The position numbers and the translations under genes are program-made. From contig NZ_JAGMUL010000208.1 of NCBI RefSeq assembly GCF_019049285.1, forward strand, positions 163,901-227,900: a DNA stretch of 64,000 bases, read 5' to 3'. How positions within the stretch are numbered: position 1 is the stretch's first letter; the number at the start of each line of letters is the position of its first letter. This DNA comes from Streptomyces sp. AC550_RSS872 (GTDB lineage Bacteria; Actinomycetota; Actinomycetes; Streptomycetales; Streptomycetaceae). Below are positions 63,701 through 64,000 of the stretch, one piece after another. The notes under the pieces were generated by a model, which saw only the letters and a list, made by a program, of their open reading frames with translations, did not search any database and was not told the DNA's origin.

Positions 63701-64000
63701 GGTGTGGCGTTCGGTGACGGTGCCCTTGGCGGGCCGTCTGTCGGGGACGTGGCTGATTGTGACGCCCGGCGGGGATGCGCCGGTTGAGGAGGTACGGCAG
63801 GCGCTGGTCGCCGCGGGTGCGGAGGTGTCCGTACGGGAGGACTTCGATACTGCGGCCGATGCCTCGGGTGTGGTGTCGCTGCTGGCGTGGGACGAGGAGT
63901 CCGCGCTTGAGTCGACGCTGGGGCTGGTTCAGGCTCACCTGGACAGTGAGGTTCCGTTGTGGGTGCTGACGCGGGGTGCCGCGGCTGTGGGCTCGGACGA
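60777..64000 (+). CDS. Type I modular PKS, 3' end outside the window (first module KS-AT-KR...)
   Basis: Open to the window end; about 1074 residues visible. ATG at 60777, preceded by GGGAG (60766-60770). The docking start (VVDALRTSLLENERLRKQN) is a different type from those of olmA2 and olmA3. Domains: KS with Cys197, but FFRISPREA where the other modules have FFGISPREA; AT with GHSQGE (Ser648) and YASHS at 749-753 (methylmalonyl); then a post-AT linker and the start of a KR structural subdomain, cut by the window end. A methylmalonyl unit does not match oligomycin module 9 (C16 is unbranched), so it is more likely a later module (such as 11, 13 or 15) from a gene out of biosynthetic order. 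From about 62270 codon endings shift toward G/T. Confidence 0.92.
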   Translation, partial: MSSSMSEVVDALRTSLLENERLRKQNQLLSAASSEPLAIVGIGCRYPGGVRDTEGLWQLISEGRDAMSGFPADRGWESWDVPAARTGAFLHDAGNFDPAFFRISPREAMAMDPQQRLLLETSWEALERAGIAPSTLKGSRTGVFVGGAPQEYGALVMNSAEGAGGYALTGAPGSVLSGRISYVLGLEGPAVTVDTACSSSLVALHLAIKSLRTGECDLALAGGVLVLITPSIFAEFSATGGSAGDGRCKAFAASADGTGWGEGAGVLALQRLSDARRDGNPVLAVIRGSAVNQDGASNGLSAPNGPSQQRVIRQAVANAGLTLADIDMIEAHGTGTTLGDPIEAEALLATYGQERHDGRPLWLGTLKSNIGHTQAAAGISGVIKAVLSLQHGVLPKTLHVDEPTPEVDWSTGAVELLTEAREWPETGQPRRAGVSSFGISGTNAHVILEQAPEPEPAEPAQAGRPALEGPVPWLVSARGEAALREQAARLAEHMTRAPELSPVDVGFSLAGTRSAFEQRAVVLGGDRDELVAGLRSLAEGAPGAGVVTGRAADGGVVFVFPGQGSQWVGMAAELLDSSDVFRARMEECAEALSAHVDWTLLEVVRQEAGTPSWGRVDVVQPVLWAVMVSLAALWRSFGVEPAAVVGHSQGEVAAACVAGGLSLEDGARVVAVRSRLVLEKLSGRGGMVSVSLPVAEAEERLARFEGRVGVAAVNGPSSVVVSGEPDALDELLAECESDGVRARRIAVDYASHSAQVDALNDDLLAELADIRPVSSSVAFYSTVTGERIDTAGLDAGYWVRNLRERVLFEPVVRSLVDKGTGLFVESSPHPVLAMAVSETGESADRSVVAVGSLRRDEGGAERFLTSLAEAYVAGASVDWSVLFAGSGARRVELPTYAFQHQRYWLDDVTLPGQGDAMDPVDAAFWGAVERADVEGVAALVDGSVPDVWEPVVPALSAWRRGRQERSVLDSWRYRTVWRSVTVPLAGRLSGTWLIVTPGGDAPVEEVRQALVAAGAEVSVREDFDTAADASGVVSLLAWDEESALESTLGLVQAHLDSEVPLWVLTRGAAAVGSD

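Noticed and set aside
1..64000. Insertion sequences, CRISPR arrays, tRNA/rRNA genes, self-resistance or export genes
   Set aside because: I looked and saw no transposase motifs, direct-repeat arrays, tRNA-like folds or transporter genes in the window.

Overview
The window is high-GC DNA with the strong third-position G/C bias, GTG/TTG starts and LAL/type I PKS content typical of Streptomyces. It has two parts. Bases 1-5146 carry a tightly packed housekeeping block, all on the + strand: prmC, a Sua5-family tRNA threonylcarbamoyladenylate synthase, a low-molecular-weight phosphatase-like gene, a glyA-type SHMT and wecA/rfe. In Streptomyces this block normally runs straight into the F1Fo ATP synthase operon (atpI-atpB...). 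Here it does not. It is followed by a convergent two-gene unit on the - strand (a degenerate methylmalonyl-CoA mutase-like protein and a metallophosphoesterase).

From about 7.2 kb onward the window holds the left part of a modular type I polyketide cluster: a type II thioesterase, two large LAL/LuxR regulators, a cytochrome P450, and four PKS genes, the last cut by the window end. The three complete PKS genes encode a KSQ loading module and eight extension modules: load = acetate; M1 malonyl, KR; M2 methylmalonyl, KR; M3 malonyl, DH-ER-KR; M4 odd AT with a dead KR; M5 methylmalonyl, KR; M6 malonyl, dead DH, KR; M7 alkylmalonyl-type AT, DH-ER-KR; M8 malonyl, DH-KR. Read as carbons, this is the C34-C18 half of oligomycin: 2-hydroxypropyl end, C30 methyl, C28/C29 methylenes, C27 spiroketal ketone, C25 oxygen, C23 oxygen, C20 ethyl, and the C18=C19 alkene. 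The tailoring and regulatory genes (P450, two LuxR regulators, thioesterase) fit the known olm gene set. I therefore read this as an oligomycin/rutamycin-type cluster. The fourth PKS gene begins with a methylmalonyl-type module, which does not suit oligomycin module 9, so it probably encodes later modules in a non-collinear order.

Regulation: short G-rich boxes of the type (T/C)TAGGGGT recur in nearly every non-coding gap of the cluster and nowhere obvious in the housekeeping block. They are candidate sites for the two LAL activators. The first regulator has an in-frame TTA codon, suggesting bldA control; the second has an Arg in place of the Walker A Lys. The PKS genes olmA1-A2-A3 are spaced as one operon (22 bp and 5 bp gaps). 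Strong hairpins lie after the P450 gene and between olmA3 and the fourth PKS gene.

The most interesting features are three: the cluster for a likely ATP synthase inhibitor sits where the ATP synthase operon is normally found; the module 4 acyltransferase has a hybrid active site exactly at the position (C26) that separates oligomycins from 26-demethyl rutamycins; and the box family that appears to wire the cluster together.
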